From contig JADJVI010000059.1 in NCBI GenBank assembly GCA_016710645.1, forward strand, positions 23,228 through 87,227: a stretch of DNA of 64,000 nt, written 5' to 3'. Of the stretch, positions 8,985 through 17,326 are shown in pieces (within the stretch, counting starts at the first letter, position 1; every line of letters begins with the position of its first letter). Source of the DNA: Actinomycetales bacterium. GTDB taxonomy: Bacteria > Actinomycetota > Actinomycetes > Actinomycetales > Dermatophilaceae. Under the pieces are notes generated by a model. It was given only the letters and a program-made list of their open reading frames with translations, made no database searches and was not told the origin of the DNA. The position numbers and the translations under genes were made by a program.

Positions 8985-9515
8985 GGGACTCTCCTTCGTC
9001 GGGGTGGTGGGGCATGGGTGGGGTGTCGATGCTGCGTGAGCTAACGGACGGGTGACGGCATGACCGACCAACTGAGAATGACCGTCCAGCAATGCGAGCC
9101 GGGTCGGTCCGGGCAACCGACTCATCGCCTCAGCCACGAGCCGACGGTCGAGCACCTGCTGGTCCTCAGCCAAGCGCCGCCGTCCGGCGTCGGTGAGCCA
9201 CACCAGAGTGCGGCGGCGATCGGCGGGGTCGCGCTGGCGCTCCAGCAGACCGTGACCCTCCAACTGGGTGACGATGTCGCTGACGACCGATTGGGCGCGG
9301 GCGAGGTGATTGGCGGCCTCCCCGATGGTGAGCGGCCCGCTTCGGGCCAGATGCTGGAGGACGGCTCGCGAGGCTCCAGTGAGTTCACTGCGCTTCCCGT
9401 CCCGCCGGTGCAACGCGAGGTATGCCGTGGGGAACAGTTCCCCCAGGCGATCGGCCGCCTCCTGCGGGGTCGGGAACAAGCTCACGGCAGGTAGCGTCGT
9501 CGCTCTCCCATTCAT
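8748..9515 (-). CDS. MarR-family regulator fused in frame to a zinc-ribbon protein
   Basis: A 255-residue open frame with two parts. Residues 1-150 are a MarR winged helix (LTIGEAANHLARAQSVVSDI as the recognition region, then RDPADRRRTLVWLT as the wing). A Pro/Thr-rich stretch follows without a stop codon and runs into a 78-residue zinc ribbon (CESC-x8-CEHC). A perfect ribosome binding site, AAGGAGAG, precedes an internal ATG at 8984, so the tail may also be made alone. The MarR part should repress genes in response to small phenolic ligands; its target is not evident. ATG at 9515 is preferred, as upstream sequence is a repeat. Confidence 0.8.
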   Translation of the reverse strand: MNGRATTLPAVSLFPTPQEAADRLGELFPTAYLALHRRDGKRSELTGASRAVLQHLARSGPLTIGEAANHLARAQSVVSDIVTQLEGHGLLERQRDPADRRRTLVWLTDAGRRRLAEDQQVLDRRLVAEAMSRLPGPTRLALLDGHSQLVGHAVTRPLAHAASTPHPCPTTPTKESPMTTITTCESCGMPIESGPYCEHCVDAGGRLQDFDTRFERMVGWAQRKGADRASAEAQTREYMRGMPVWRDHPHLAERP

Positions 9516-9867
9516 CGTCAATCCCGATCGATCACTGATCGGTGGCTGCCCGCACGCACCTCGATCGCTCGAGCCCGTCGCTCCATGCTGGCCCGGTGTC
9601 AAGATCGCGATCATGACACTTGGGTGCCGTTGCAACGCGATCCAAGTGTCATGATCGCGATCTTTCGCATGACGAGAGCGGCGCTACACATCGGCGACAC
9701 CCAACCGACTCAGGCGGCCAGGGCCACTGACGGTGACCACACGGCATACGGAATCCGTCGCATCTCATCCAAACTGGACCGTTTTCCGTCGTCGACTAGG
9801 CAGTTTGCCGCGGATAGGCAACAATGCAGCCAACCCGGCGAAGCTCGCCCTCAGCACAGGAGACGGC
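9516..9867. other. Intergenic stretch between the divergent MarR and aminotransferase genes
   Basis: No convincing gene. It holds the 23-bp inverted repeat at 9601-9664, one GGCATAC word near 9742 and the leader of the aminotransferase gene. Confidence 0.6.
9601..9664. repeat. Perfect 23-bp inverted repeat with 18-base loop
   Basis: The arms 9601-9623 and 9642-9664 are exact complements (AAGATCGCGATCATGACACT and the next three bases on the left). Each arm contains the palindrome GATCGCGATC, and the loop contains GTTGCAAC, itself palindromic. It lies between divergent genes, so it is not a simple terminator. It could be a REP-like element or a large operator. Confidence 0.85.
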
Positions 9868-11286
9868 ATGACCGACCAGTCCAGCACCCCGTCCTGGCCC
9901 GCCCACGATCCGGCCACCCGACGCTGGCTGCCGACGAAATCCACCCCGCTCAACCCCGACCGAGTCGAAGCGCTGCTGGCCCAGGAGTGGGAGAAGTTCG
10001 AGCGGCACACCCCCCAGTCCGGCGAGCACAACGCCCGCGCGTCCAAGATCCTGCCGCTGGGCGTCACCTCGTCCTTCCAGCACTGGGACCCCTACCCCAT
10101 CTCGATCGTCTCGGCGCGCGGTGCCCATGTCACCGACGTCGACGGGCGCACGCTGCTCGACATGTCGATGGGCTTCGGCGCGATGATGGTCGGCCACCTC
10201 AACCCCGTCGTCGTCGACCACGTCCGCCACGCGCTCGACCACGTCGGCACGCTCTTCGTCACCCCGTCGCCGACGGCGACCGAGGTGGCCGAGCTGTTCC
10301 AGGAGCGCTTCGGCCTGGACATGCTGCGCTTCACCCAGTCGGGCACCGAGTCGCTCATGTATGCCGTCCGCGCCGCCCGCGCTTACACCGGCCGCAAGGC
10401 GATCATCAAGATCGAGGGTGGCTACCACGGCGGTTACGACCCGCTGCAGGTCTCGGTCAAGCCGGCGCTAGCCGACATCGGCCCGGCCCATGCACCCACG
10501 CCCGACACGCCCTTCGAGGTCGAGGCGGGCACCGTCCACGTCGTGCCGTTCAACGACCTCGACCGCCTGCGGGCCATCCTCGCCGAGCACGGTCGCGAGA
10601 TCGCGGCGCTTGTCATGGAGCCGGTCATCGAAAACCTCGCGATCGTCGTCCCGGACGAGGGCTACCTGGCCGGCGTGCGGCAGGCCTGTGACGAGCACGG
10701 CGTCGTCCTCATCTTCGACGAGGTCAAGACCGGACTCACCGCCGGGTATGCCGGTGCCTCCCAGCGCGTGGGCATCAAGCCCGACCTGGTCACCCTGGCC
10801 AAGAGCATCGGTGGCGGCCTGCCGCTGGCGGCCTTCGGTGGGCGCCAGGAGGTCATGCAGGTCGTCGTCGACGGCCGGATGGCCCACTTCGGCACCTACA
10901 ACGGCAACCCCCTGGTCATGGCCGCCGCCCGCGCAGTCGACGAGGTCTGCACCCACGAGGCGCTGGACCGGGCCGAAGGCATCAACGTCCGCACCCTCGA
11001 CGCCGTTGACGCGGTCATCACCGAGTTCGACCTGCCGGCGCACACCGTCGGGATGGGCATCAAGGGCTGCATCACCTGGTCAACCACCCCGGTGCGCAAC
11101 TACCGCGACTACAAGGCCACCGACTTCCGGGTCGCCGAGCTGTCCTGGCTGTGGGGCGTCAACCGGCACATCCTCACCCCGCCTGGCCTCGACGAGCAGT
11201 GGCTGGTCTCGCTCGCGCACACCGACGAGGACATGGCCGCGCTGGTCACCGACTTCCGCGATCTGGCCCAGGCGCTGCGCGCCTAA
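9868..11286 (+). CDS. Class III PLP-dependent aminotransferase (glutamate-1-semialdehyde aminomutase-like)
   Basis: A 472-residue fold-type I aminotransferase. Seen are the cofactor-pocket segment QSGTESLMYAVRAARAYTG, the PLP Asp in LIFDEVKTGLTAGYAG and the Schiff-base Lys in TLAKSIGGGLPL. The N-terminal ERHTPQSGEHNARASKILPL segment and a long C-terminus set it apart from true HemL, and no heme genes are near, so the substrate is open. The ATG at 9868 follows AGGAGACGGC; upstream codons are not protein-like. A strong hairpin terminator follows the gene. Confidence 0.85.
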   Translation: MTDQSSTPSWPAHDPATRRWLPTKSTPLNPDRVEALLAQEWEKFERHTPQSGEHNARASKILPLGVTSSFQHWDPYPISIVSARGAHVTDVDGRTLLDMSMGFGAMMVGHLNPVVVDHVRHALDHVGTLFVTPSPTATEVAELFQERFGLDMLRFTQSGTESLMYAVRAARAYTGRKAIIKIEGGYHGGYDPLQVSVKPALADIGPAHAPTPDTPFEVEAGTVHVVPFNDLDRLRAILAEHGREIAALVMEPVIENLAIVVPDEGYLAGVRQACDEHGVVLIFDEVKTGLTAGYAGASQRVGIKPDLVTLAKSIGGGLPLAAFGGRQEVMQVVVDGRMAHFGTYNGNPLVMAAARAVDEVCTHEALDRAEGINVRTLDAVDAVITEFDLPAHTVGMGIKGCITWSTTPVRNYRDYKATDFRVAELSWLWGVNRHILTPPGLDEQWLVSLAHTDEDMAALVTDFRDLAQALRA

Positions 11287-11299
11287 ACCCCATCGGCAG

Positions 11300-11339
11300 C
11301 GAGCCCCCGCTCGGTGATGCGTCACCGGGCGGGGGCTCG
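11300..11339 (+). terminator. Hairpin terminator after the aminotransferase gene
   Basis: Eleven-base arms (CGAGCCCCCGC / GCGGGGGCTCG) enclose a second stem CGGTGA/TCACCG with loop TGCG. It lies between convergent genes and may serve both. Confidence 0.75.
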
Positions 11340-11373
11340 TCGCGTGTTCGGCTCCGCTCGAATCGGCTCTCCG

Positions 11374-12309
11374 CTACTGCCCGCCTCGCGGCGGACGCCG
11401 GTATGCCGTGAGGTCGGCTTCCGCAAGCCCCGCGCCCGCCTCGTCGGGCAAGGCCCTCGGGCGGGTGAACCCACCGGCTGAGGTCGTGGGTGGGGCCTCC
11501 CATCGTTCGGCAGGTCCGGGCGCGGGTCTTCTGGGGTCGGTCGGGCCGGGCGACGCCGGGACCGGTGAGCGCTGGGGTTGCTGTCGGGCCGCCTCCCACC
11601 GAGGTGTTGCGCCGTGAACCGACGTCCCGGTGGGCTCGTCTGCCGCCTGCTCGCCGACCTGATCGCCGAACTGCTGGCCGTCAGCCTCGCCGACCGACTC
11701 GTCACCTGACTCGACCGGCACCTGTTGGATCGCGGGCTGCTGCAGCCAGAGGAGGCCCACGTTGCCGACCGTCAAGACCAGGCACATCAAGGCCGCGGCC
11801 ATCCAGCGTTGCTGCGTCCCGACGAAATCAATGAATCCCTGCTCCCGCACCTTCGTGAAGTAGTCGGACGCGACCCATGGATAGGCCGCCGTCAAGATGG
11901 ATATCGCGCTGCCCGCGGCGGAGAGGGCCACACCCACGGCGGCTGACATTCGCGGCAGACTCCGCGCCCGGGCTGTAGTGGGGCTGGCAGCACGGTGAAT
12001 GACCGAGACCGCGAGAGCGGCCATCCCCGCGGGTACCAACGCCGCGGGCCCCCAGTCACCCGGGAAACCGAGAGACTCGCCCAGCATCGACAGCCCCCTC
12101 CCGAAGTCTCCCCAGGGCAACTCCGGCATCGGCACCGGCTCGCCGTCCATCGTGCTGTTGCTGAACAACGGGCCGATCTCCGGCATTCGCTGGAAGAACT
12201 GCCACATGGCGTAACCCCAGACCAGCGGGACGGCATACAGGGGCACCACCAACCAGAGCGGGAAGACCCTCCTCAGCCAGGCTGACACCGCGCTATCCCC
12301 TGCGTGCAT
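11374..12309 (-). CDS. Four-helix membrane protein with disordered C-terminus, unknown function
   Basis: A 311-residue protein I do not recognise. Four hydrophobic segments are visible: about 11-35 (FPLWLVVPLYAVPLVWGYAM), 78-100, 115-145 and 165-185. A 120-residue Pro/Arg/Glu-rich cytoplasmic tail follows. ATG at 12309 is favoured because the hydrophobic part begins soon after and TAGGGT lies seven bases upstream (leaderless). It is divergent from the HtrA gene, and a joint role in envelope stress is only a guess. Confidence 0.65.
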   Translation of the reverse strand: MHAGDSAVSAWLRRVFPLWLVVPLYAVPLVWGYAMWQFFQRMPEIGPLFSNSTMDGEPVPMPELPWGDFGRGLSMLGESLGFPGDWGPAALVPAGMAALAVSVIHRAASPTTARARSLPRMSAAVGVALSAAGSAISILTAAYPWVASDYFTKVREQGFIDFVGTQQRWMAAALMCLVLTVGNVGLLWLQQPAIQQVPVESGDESVGEADGQQFGDQVGEQAADEPTGTSVHGATPRWEAARQQPQRSPVPASPGPTDPRRPAPGPAERWEAPPTTSAGGFTRPRALPDEAGAGLAEADLTAYRRPPRGGQ

Positions 12310-12445
12310 GGGCCCGACCCTAATCCGGTCCGCGCCGGTCCGGGAGGGCAAGGCTCGCACAGGATCACCACAGCATCTCCCTAGGGGACTCCCATCCCTG
12401 CGAGGTGACATCAGCTCAGCAGTCCATCTCGACAAGGAGCGTCCC

Positions 12446-13762
12446 ATGACCCAGACTCCGTACGGCGTCGGCCCGACGGCCACCCTGCCCACCCTGGAAG
12501 CCGGGCCCCAGCAGACCTCGCCGCTGCCCACGGCATACCCCGCGCCGGCCTATCCGCCGCCGCAGCCGACCATGCCGCCCGCAACAACCCCGCCGCCCGC
12601 ACCGAGCCACCCGGACCGCCCGCGGGGCACCCGCCGGATCGCCGAACTCGCGACCGTCGCGGTCCTCGCCGCCGGATTGGCCTCCGGCGGCACGTATGCC
12701 GTGTCCCGCACCTCCGCGACCACAGCATCGGGCACCACGACCACCCAGTCGCAGAACGCCAACCCGGCACCGGCAGCCAACCCGGTGGCCCCGGTCATCC
12801 AGGCCAATGGCAGCACCCCCGACTGGGCCGCGACGGCGAAGGCGGTCTCGCCCAGCGTCGTCGCGATCAAGGTCTCCAGCGCCCAGGCCGAGGGCGAAGG
12901 CTCCGGGGTGATCCTCGACAAGGCCGGCCATGTCATCACCAACAACCACGTGGCAACCGGCGCCGGCTCCAACGCGACGATCACGGTCACCCTCGATGAC
13001 GGGCGCACCTATGCGGCCACCATCGCCGGCACTGACCCGTCGACCGACCTGGCCGTGCTCACCCTCACCTCGCCGCCGTCCGACCTCGTCCCGATCAGCA
13101 TCGGCGACTCCGACGCGCTCACCGTGGGCCAGCAGGTCATGGCCGTCGGCAACCCGCTGGGCCTGGCCGGCACGGTGACCACGGGCATCGTCAGCGCGCT
13201 CAACCGCCCGGTGACCACCGGATCGGACAGCACCTCGCGGACCAGCAGCGACCCCGTCGTCACCAACGCGATCCAGACCTCCGCGGCGATCAACCCGGGC
13301 AACTCCGGTGGCGCCCTGGTCACCGCCAACGGCCAACTCGTCGGCATCAACTCGGCGATCGCGTCCCTGGGGTCCAGCGGCGGTCAGAGCGGCAGCATCG
13401 GCATCGGCTTCGCCATCCCGGTCAAGGAGGCCAAGGCCATCGCCGACCAGCTCATCGCCACCGGCTCGGCCAAGCACGCCTACCTCGGGGTCTCCTCCGC
13501 CGATGGCACCGTGGCCGATGGCACCGCCCAACGCGCCGCGGCCCTGCTCAAGACCGTGGCCTCGGGCACCCCGGCTGCCGCGGCCGGCCTGCGCACCGGC
13601 GACGCGGTCGTGGCCATCGACGGCAAGCGGGTCGACTCGTCGTTGTCGCTGGTCGCCGCGATCCGCGAACGCCAGGTCGGCGACACCGTCACGGTCACCG
13701 TGATCCGGGACGGTCAGCGGCAGGACATCAGCATGGCGCTCGCCGCGCGTCCAGGCGCCTGA
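12446..13762 (+). CDS. HtrA/DegP-type membrane-anchored serine protease with PDZ domain
   Basis: A 438-residue protein: Pro/Thr-rich cytoplasmic N-terminus (1-60), one membrane segment (about 64-90, IAELATVAVLAAGLASGGTY), trypsin-like domain and C-terminal PDZ domain (from about 345). The catalytic triad is intact: His168 (TNNHVAT), Asp201 (STDLAVL) and Ser287 (NPGNSGGAL). HtrA proteases degrade or refold damaged extracytoplasmic proteins. The start has AAGGAG nine bases upstream. It is followed by a strong terminator. Confidence 0.94.
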   Translation: MTQTPYGVGPTATLPTLEAGPQQTSPLPTAYPAPAYPPPQPTMPPATTPPPAPSHPDRPRGTRRIAELATVAVLAAGLASGGTYAVSRTSATTASGTTTTQSQNANPAPAANPVAPVIQANGSTPDWAATAKAVSPSVVAIKVSSAQAEGEGSGVILDKAGHVITNNHVATGAGSNATITVTLDDGRTYAATIAGTDPSTDLAVLTLTSPPSDLVPISIGDSDALTVGQQVMAVGNPLGLAGTVTTGIVSALNRPVTTGSDSTSRTSSDPVVTNAIQTSAAINPGNSGGALVTANGQLVGINSAIASLGSSGGQSGSIGIGFAIPVKEAKAIADQLIATGSAKHAYLGVSSADGTVADGTAQRAAALLKTVASGTPAAAAGLRTGDAVVAIDGKRVDSSLSLVAAIRERQVGDTVTVTVIRDGQRQDISMALAARPGA

Positions 13763-13798
13763 TCCGCGACACCGGTTCCGACCGGTAGACGGGAGAGC

Positions 13799-13830
13799 AG
13801 CCGGGTCCTGTCCCGCAACAGGACCCGGCT
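13799..13830 (+). terminator. Hairpin terminator after the HtrA gene
   Basis: A perfect 13-base stem (AGCCGGGTCCTGT / ACAGGACCCGGCT) with a six-base loop, 36 bases past the stop. Confidence 0.8.
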
Positions 13831-13886
13831 GCGGCTGTGAGATCCGGACGTGCGCCGAATCTCGCTCTTGCGCCACCCCCACGCAA

Positions 13887-13927
13887 CGGTATGCCGTGCC
13901 ACCGATGCGAGGTGTCACGGCATACCG
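13887..13927. repeat. Inverted pair of the GTATGCC word (hairpin)
   Basis: CGGTATGCCGTG at 13887-13898 and its exact complement at 13916-13927 form a 12-base stem. The loop sequence can extend it through CACC/GGTG pairing. Confidence 0.8.
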
Positions 13928-13990
13928 GTCTTCGGGCGATGCGGCGCGAAATCTATGGAGCGAAACCTACGCAAACCGGGCCATCGGAAG

Positions 13991-14027
13991 CGGGGCAACC
14001 GCGCGCTGAGCGTCTGCGGTTGCCCCG
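13991..14027. repeat. 12-bp inverted repeat
   Basis: CGGGGCAACCGC (13991-14002) and GCGGTTGCCCCG (14016-14027) pair perfectly across a 13-base loop. Confidence 0.75.
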
Positions 14028-14162
14028 TTCCTTACCCCCCGGGCCCTCACACGATGTGGAATCTCCGAGGCGGTGGGTAGGGAAGCCACCGGATCCCGAA
14101 CTGTCGCTCCGACGGGCAAGGGGGACCCGTTTGGGCTGGAGCTGCACCACGTGGTGTGAGGA

Positions 14163-14201
14163 AGGTAGGTGGAGCAGCTCTCCCCACTGCCCCACCTACC
14201 T
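14163..14201. repeat. 10-bp inverted repeat
   Basis: AGGTAGGTGG (14163-14172) pairs with CCACCTACCT (14192-14201). Confidence 0.6.
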
Positions 14202-14211
14202 CGTTCACGGT

Positions 14212-14261
14212 GGTTCGCCCTTCCGGCTGGTCCCCCCCGGAACCCTCCGGAAGGGCGAACC
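14212..14261. repeat. 15-bp inverted repeat
   Basis: GGTTCGCCCTTCCGG (14212-14226) pairs perfectly with its complement at 14247-14261 across a 20-base loop. Confidence 0.75.
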
Positions 14262-14433
14262 CTGACTCCGCTGTCGTTCGCGCTTGGCGCGGTGTCCGTC
14301 TGCGTTGTCGGATATAGGACGGGGACCCCCCGGATCCATGACACAAGTTCTGAGATCTTTTTCGACGACTTTTTCGGCGTCTCGTTCGGCGGCCTCTTCG
14401 GCGGTCCGGAGGCGGACGGCATACTGGCTCCTC

Positions 14434-16569
14434 GTGCCTGCCGACCACCCCACCGACTCCCGGCGGGAGCAGTCGTCCCCCGAGCCCGAGATGCGCCGCG
14501 AGCAGGCCTGGCTGGAGCACGCGCGCGAGCAACTCGCCCGGATGCGGTCTCGCGCCGAGGCGATGCGCGACACCGCGACCGGCGGCGATCGGGTGTCCAG
14601 CGAATTCCTCGCGCTGCGCCTGCACGAACGCGTTGGCACGCTCGTCGACGATCCCCGCAGCACGCTCTTCTTCGGCGCCCTCGTCTTCGGGCACGAGATC
14701 GAGGGGCACGAGCGGTGGTACATCGGCCGACGCCACATCAGCGACGCCGCGGGCGATCCCGTCGTCATCGACTGGCGGGCCGAACTGTCGGGGGCGTTCT
14801 ACCGGGCCAGCCGCACCAATCCCATGGACGTTGTGCTGCGACGGAGGTTCGGCGCCGACCGCGGCCGCCTCACGGCATACGAGGACGAGCACCTCACCGC
14901 GGCGCCGAGCACGGACTCCGACGCCGGCCACTCCGCCATCCTCGCCGCCGAGATCGAGCGTCCCCGCGTCGGCCCGATGCGCGACATCGTCGCGACGATC
15001 CAGCCCGAGCAGGACGAGATCGTCCGCTCGGACCTGCGGCTGTCGCTGTGCGTCCAGGGCGCTCCCGGCACCGGCAAGACCGCCGTCGGGCTGCACCGCG
15101 CCGCCTGGCTGCTCTACGCCCATCGTGATCGGCTCAGCCGCTCGGGCGTGCTCGTCGTCGGCCCCAACACCGCCTTCCTCGACCACATCGGCGCGGTGCT
15201 GCCCGCCCTGGGCGAGGTGGAGGTGCGGCACACCACGGCCGCCGGACTGGTCGCTTCTCTGCCGTCCCTCGCGAAGGTGTCGGTGCGGGCGGTCGACGAC
15301 ACCGCCCGCGCGACGCTCAAGGGCGACGCCCGCATGTCTCAGGTCCTGTATGCCGGGTTGTGGGCTCGCGTCGGCGACCCCACCGACGCGCTGGTCGTGC
15401 CTCGGGGAGCCCGCCGGTGGCGAGTCCCGGCGTCGGCGGTCCGCGAGGTCCTCGGCCAACTGCGCGAACGGCAGGTCTCGTATGCCGCGGCCCGCACCAT
15501 GCTCGCGCAGCGGCTGGCCCACCTCGTCCTGCTGGAGATGGAGCAAGCCGGCGACTCACCCGACGACCGGGTGCAGGATGCCGTGGCGCGATCGGCGCCG
15601 GTGCGGGCCTACATCAGCGCGCTCTGGCCGCTGCCGACCCCGGTGCAGGTGCTCGCCGGTCTCTACTCGGACGCGGCCGTGCTCGCGGAGGCAGCCGATG
15701 GCCTCCTGGACTCCGCAGAGCAGGAGCTGCTGCTCTGGGCCGCTCCCCCGCGCTCACCCGGTGCCGCCCGCTGGACCCAGGCCGACATCGTGTTGCTCGA
15801 CGAAATCGCTGACCTCATCGACCGCACCCCGTCGCTCGGCCACGTCATCCTCGACGAGGCCCAGGACCTGTCGCCGATGCAACTGCGAGCAGTCGGCCGC
15901 CGCGCCTCCACCGGATCGGTCACGGTGCTCGGCGATATCGCCCAGGGCACGACGCCGTGGGCCACGACCTCGTGGGACGAGACCCTCGCCCACCTGGGCA
16001 AACCCGGTGCGCAACTTGAGGTGCTGGACCGCGGCTTCCGGGTGCCGGCTGCGGTCATCGAGTATGCCGCCCGCCTCCTGCCGCACATGGCCCCCGGGCT
16101 TGGGGTGCCACGGTCGGTGCGCGAGAACCCCGGCGTGCTCGACCTCGTCGCGGTGGCGCGGGGAGGCTCGGGCGCAGCAGCGCGCGACCTCATCGCGGCC
16201 GTCGTCGCCCAGGTCGAGGGTTCGGCCGCTCGGCCTGGGTCGGTCGGCATCATCTGCGCCGACGCTGTAGTCGGCGATCTGTCGGCGGCCCTGACCCGCG
16301 CGGGCATCGGGCACGGCGTGTTAGGAGCCGACCACGGCGATGTCGAGCACCAGGTCGATGTTGTGCCGGCCACCGTCGCCAAGGGCCTGGAGTTTGACCG
16401 GGTCATCGTGGTGGAGCCCGCGGCGATCGCCGGCGCCGAGCCAGATCACCGCACCGGTCTCCGGCGGCTGTATGTCGTGCTGACTCGCGCGGTCTCCGAA
16501 CTCGTCGTCGTCCACGCCCAGCCGCTCCCCGACGAGTTGGCCGAGCCGGCCTCATCCGGGCTGAGTTGA
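14434..16569 (+). CDS. HelR/HelD-like UvrD-family ATPase (RNA polymerase recycling)
   Basis: A 711-residue superfamily 1 protein with an N-terminal helical part (MRREQAWLEHAREQLARMRS), YIGRRHISD-x-DPVVIDWRAE as in HelD proteins, Walker A GAPGTGKTAVGLHRAAWLLY (about 207-226) and a DEAQ box (VILDEAQDLSPMQLRAV). HelD/HelR proteins remove RNA polymerase from stalled complexes, and HelR homologues give rifampicin tolerance in some actinomycetes; whether this one does is inference. GTG at 14434 is chosen because residues before it look non-coding and a CATACT box lies eight bases upstream. Confidence 0.82.
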   Translation: MPADHPTDSRREQSSPEPEMRREQAWLEHAREQLARMRSRAEAMRDTATGGDRVSSEFLALRLHERVGTLVDDPRSTLFFGALVFGHEIEGHERWYIGRRHISDAAGDPVVIDWRAELSGAFYRASRTNPMDVVLRRRFGADRGRLTAYEDEHLTAAPSTDSDAGHSAILAAEIERPRVGPMRDIVATIQPEQDEIVRSDLRLSLCVQGAPGTGKTAVGLHRAAWLLYAHRDRLSRSGVLVVGPNTAFLDHIGAVLPALGEVEVRHTTAAGLVASLPSLAKVSVRAVDDTARATLKGDARMSQVLYAGLWARVGDPTDALVVPRGARRWRVPASAVREVLGQLRERQVSYAAARTMLAQRLAHLVLLEMEQAGDSPDDRVQDAVARSAPVRAYISALWPLPTPVQVLAGLYSDAAVLAEAADGLLDSAEQELLLWAAPPRSPGAARWTQADIVLLDEIADLIDRTPSLGHVILDEAQDLSPMQLRAVGRRASTGSVTVLGDIAQGTTPWATTSWDETLAHLGKPGAQLEVLDRGFRVPAAVIEYAARLLPHMAPGLGVPRSVRENPGVLDLVAVARGGSGAAARDLIAAVVAQVEGSAARPGSVGIICADAVVGDLSAALTRAGIGHGVLGADHGDVEHQVDVVPATVAKGLEFDRVIVVEPAAIAGAEPDHRTGLRRLYVVLTRAVSELVVVHAQPLPDELAEPASSGLS

Positions 16570-16632
16570 CCTGATCCGGGCTGAGCCCGCCGGAGCCGGC
16601 CTGAGTCGCGCGGGGCTGAGAGACTGACCCGC

Positions 16633-17304
16633 ATGCCCGCGCTCATCCAGTGGTGGACCCAGGACCTCCAGCAGCTGTCCCCCACGGCCTTCGAGGACGC
16701 CGTCTTCGCCCACGGCAGTGACGTCTTGCGCCGGTGGACCGAGCCGCATCGGCGCTATCACAACACTCGTCACCTGGTGGAGGTCTTCTGGGCCCTGGAA
16801 GAGCTCGAGCAGGTCGCCGAGCTCAGCACGGACGAGGCCGTCGTGGCGCGCGTCGCCGCCTGGTTCCACGACGCCTTCTACGACCCCCGCGCGACCGCCG
16901 GGGCCAACGAGTCCGACAGCGCCGACCTGGCCCGCGAACTGCTGCCGGGCCTCGATGTCGACCCCGACCAGGTCGAGCAGATCGCCTCGCTCGTCCTGCT
17001 CACCGCGGGCCATGACGGCGAGGCGCCCGACGGACTGACCCGCTCGTTTCTCGACGCCGACCTGTGGATCCTCGCAGCGGAGCCCAGCCGGTTCGATGCC
17101 TATTGCGAGCAGATCCGCGCGGAGTATGCGCACGTGCCCGACCCGGCATACCGGGCCGGACGCGCCGCCCTGCTGGAGGACCTGCGCGACCGACCTGCTC
17201 TCTACCGCACCGCCCACGCGCGCGCCCAATGGGAGCCACAGGCTCGCAACAACCTCGACCGCGAGCTCACCCGGCTCGCCGCGCCCGCGCTCGACCTCGC
17301 CTGA
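16633..17304 (+). CDS. HD-domain metal-dependent phosphohydrolase
   Basis: A 223-residue all-helical protein of the predicted metal-dependent HD superfamily. Metal ligands are visible in RRYHNTRHL (about 38-46) and AAWFHDAFYDPR (about 77-88), with a further Asp in LDADLWIL. Its substrate is unknown; the family includes nucleotide hydrolases. It starts 63 bases after the HelR-like gene on the same strand. It is convergent with the Nudix gene, 22 bases away. Confidence 0.88.
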   Translation: MPALIQWWTQDLQQLSPTAFEDAVFAHGSDVLRRWTEPHRRYHNTRHLVEVFWALEELEQVAELSTDEAVVARVAAWFHDAFYDPRATAGANESDSADLARELLPGLDVDPDQVEQIASLVLLTAGHDGEAPDGLTRSFLDADLWILAAEPSRFDAYCEQIRAEYAHVPDPAYRAGRAALLEDLRDRPALYRTAHARAQWEPQARNNLDRELTRLAAPALDLA

Positions 17305-17326
17305 CCGGCTCGCGAGCAGCGAGTCC

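Larger units (their letters stand above)
13831..14433. other. 600-base gap with four further stem-loops and no convincing gene
   Basis: Besides the terminator before it, this stretch holds perfect inverted repeats at 13887-13927, 13991-14027, 14163-14201 and 14212-14261, plus the palindrome CACCACGTGGTG near 14142. Open frames here have unusual residue use. It may hold a structured leader, small RNA or decayed repeats ahead of the HelR-like gene. Confidence 0.6.

Noticed and set aside
14284..14433. Extended N-terminus of the HelR-like protein
   Set aside because: The extra residues (SFSTTFSASRSAASSAV) look like translated non-coding DNA and lack homology to the family.
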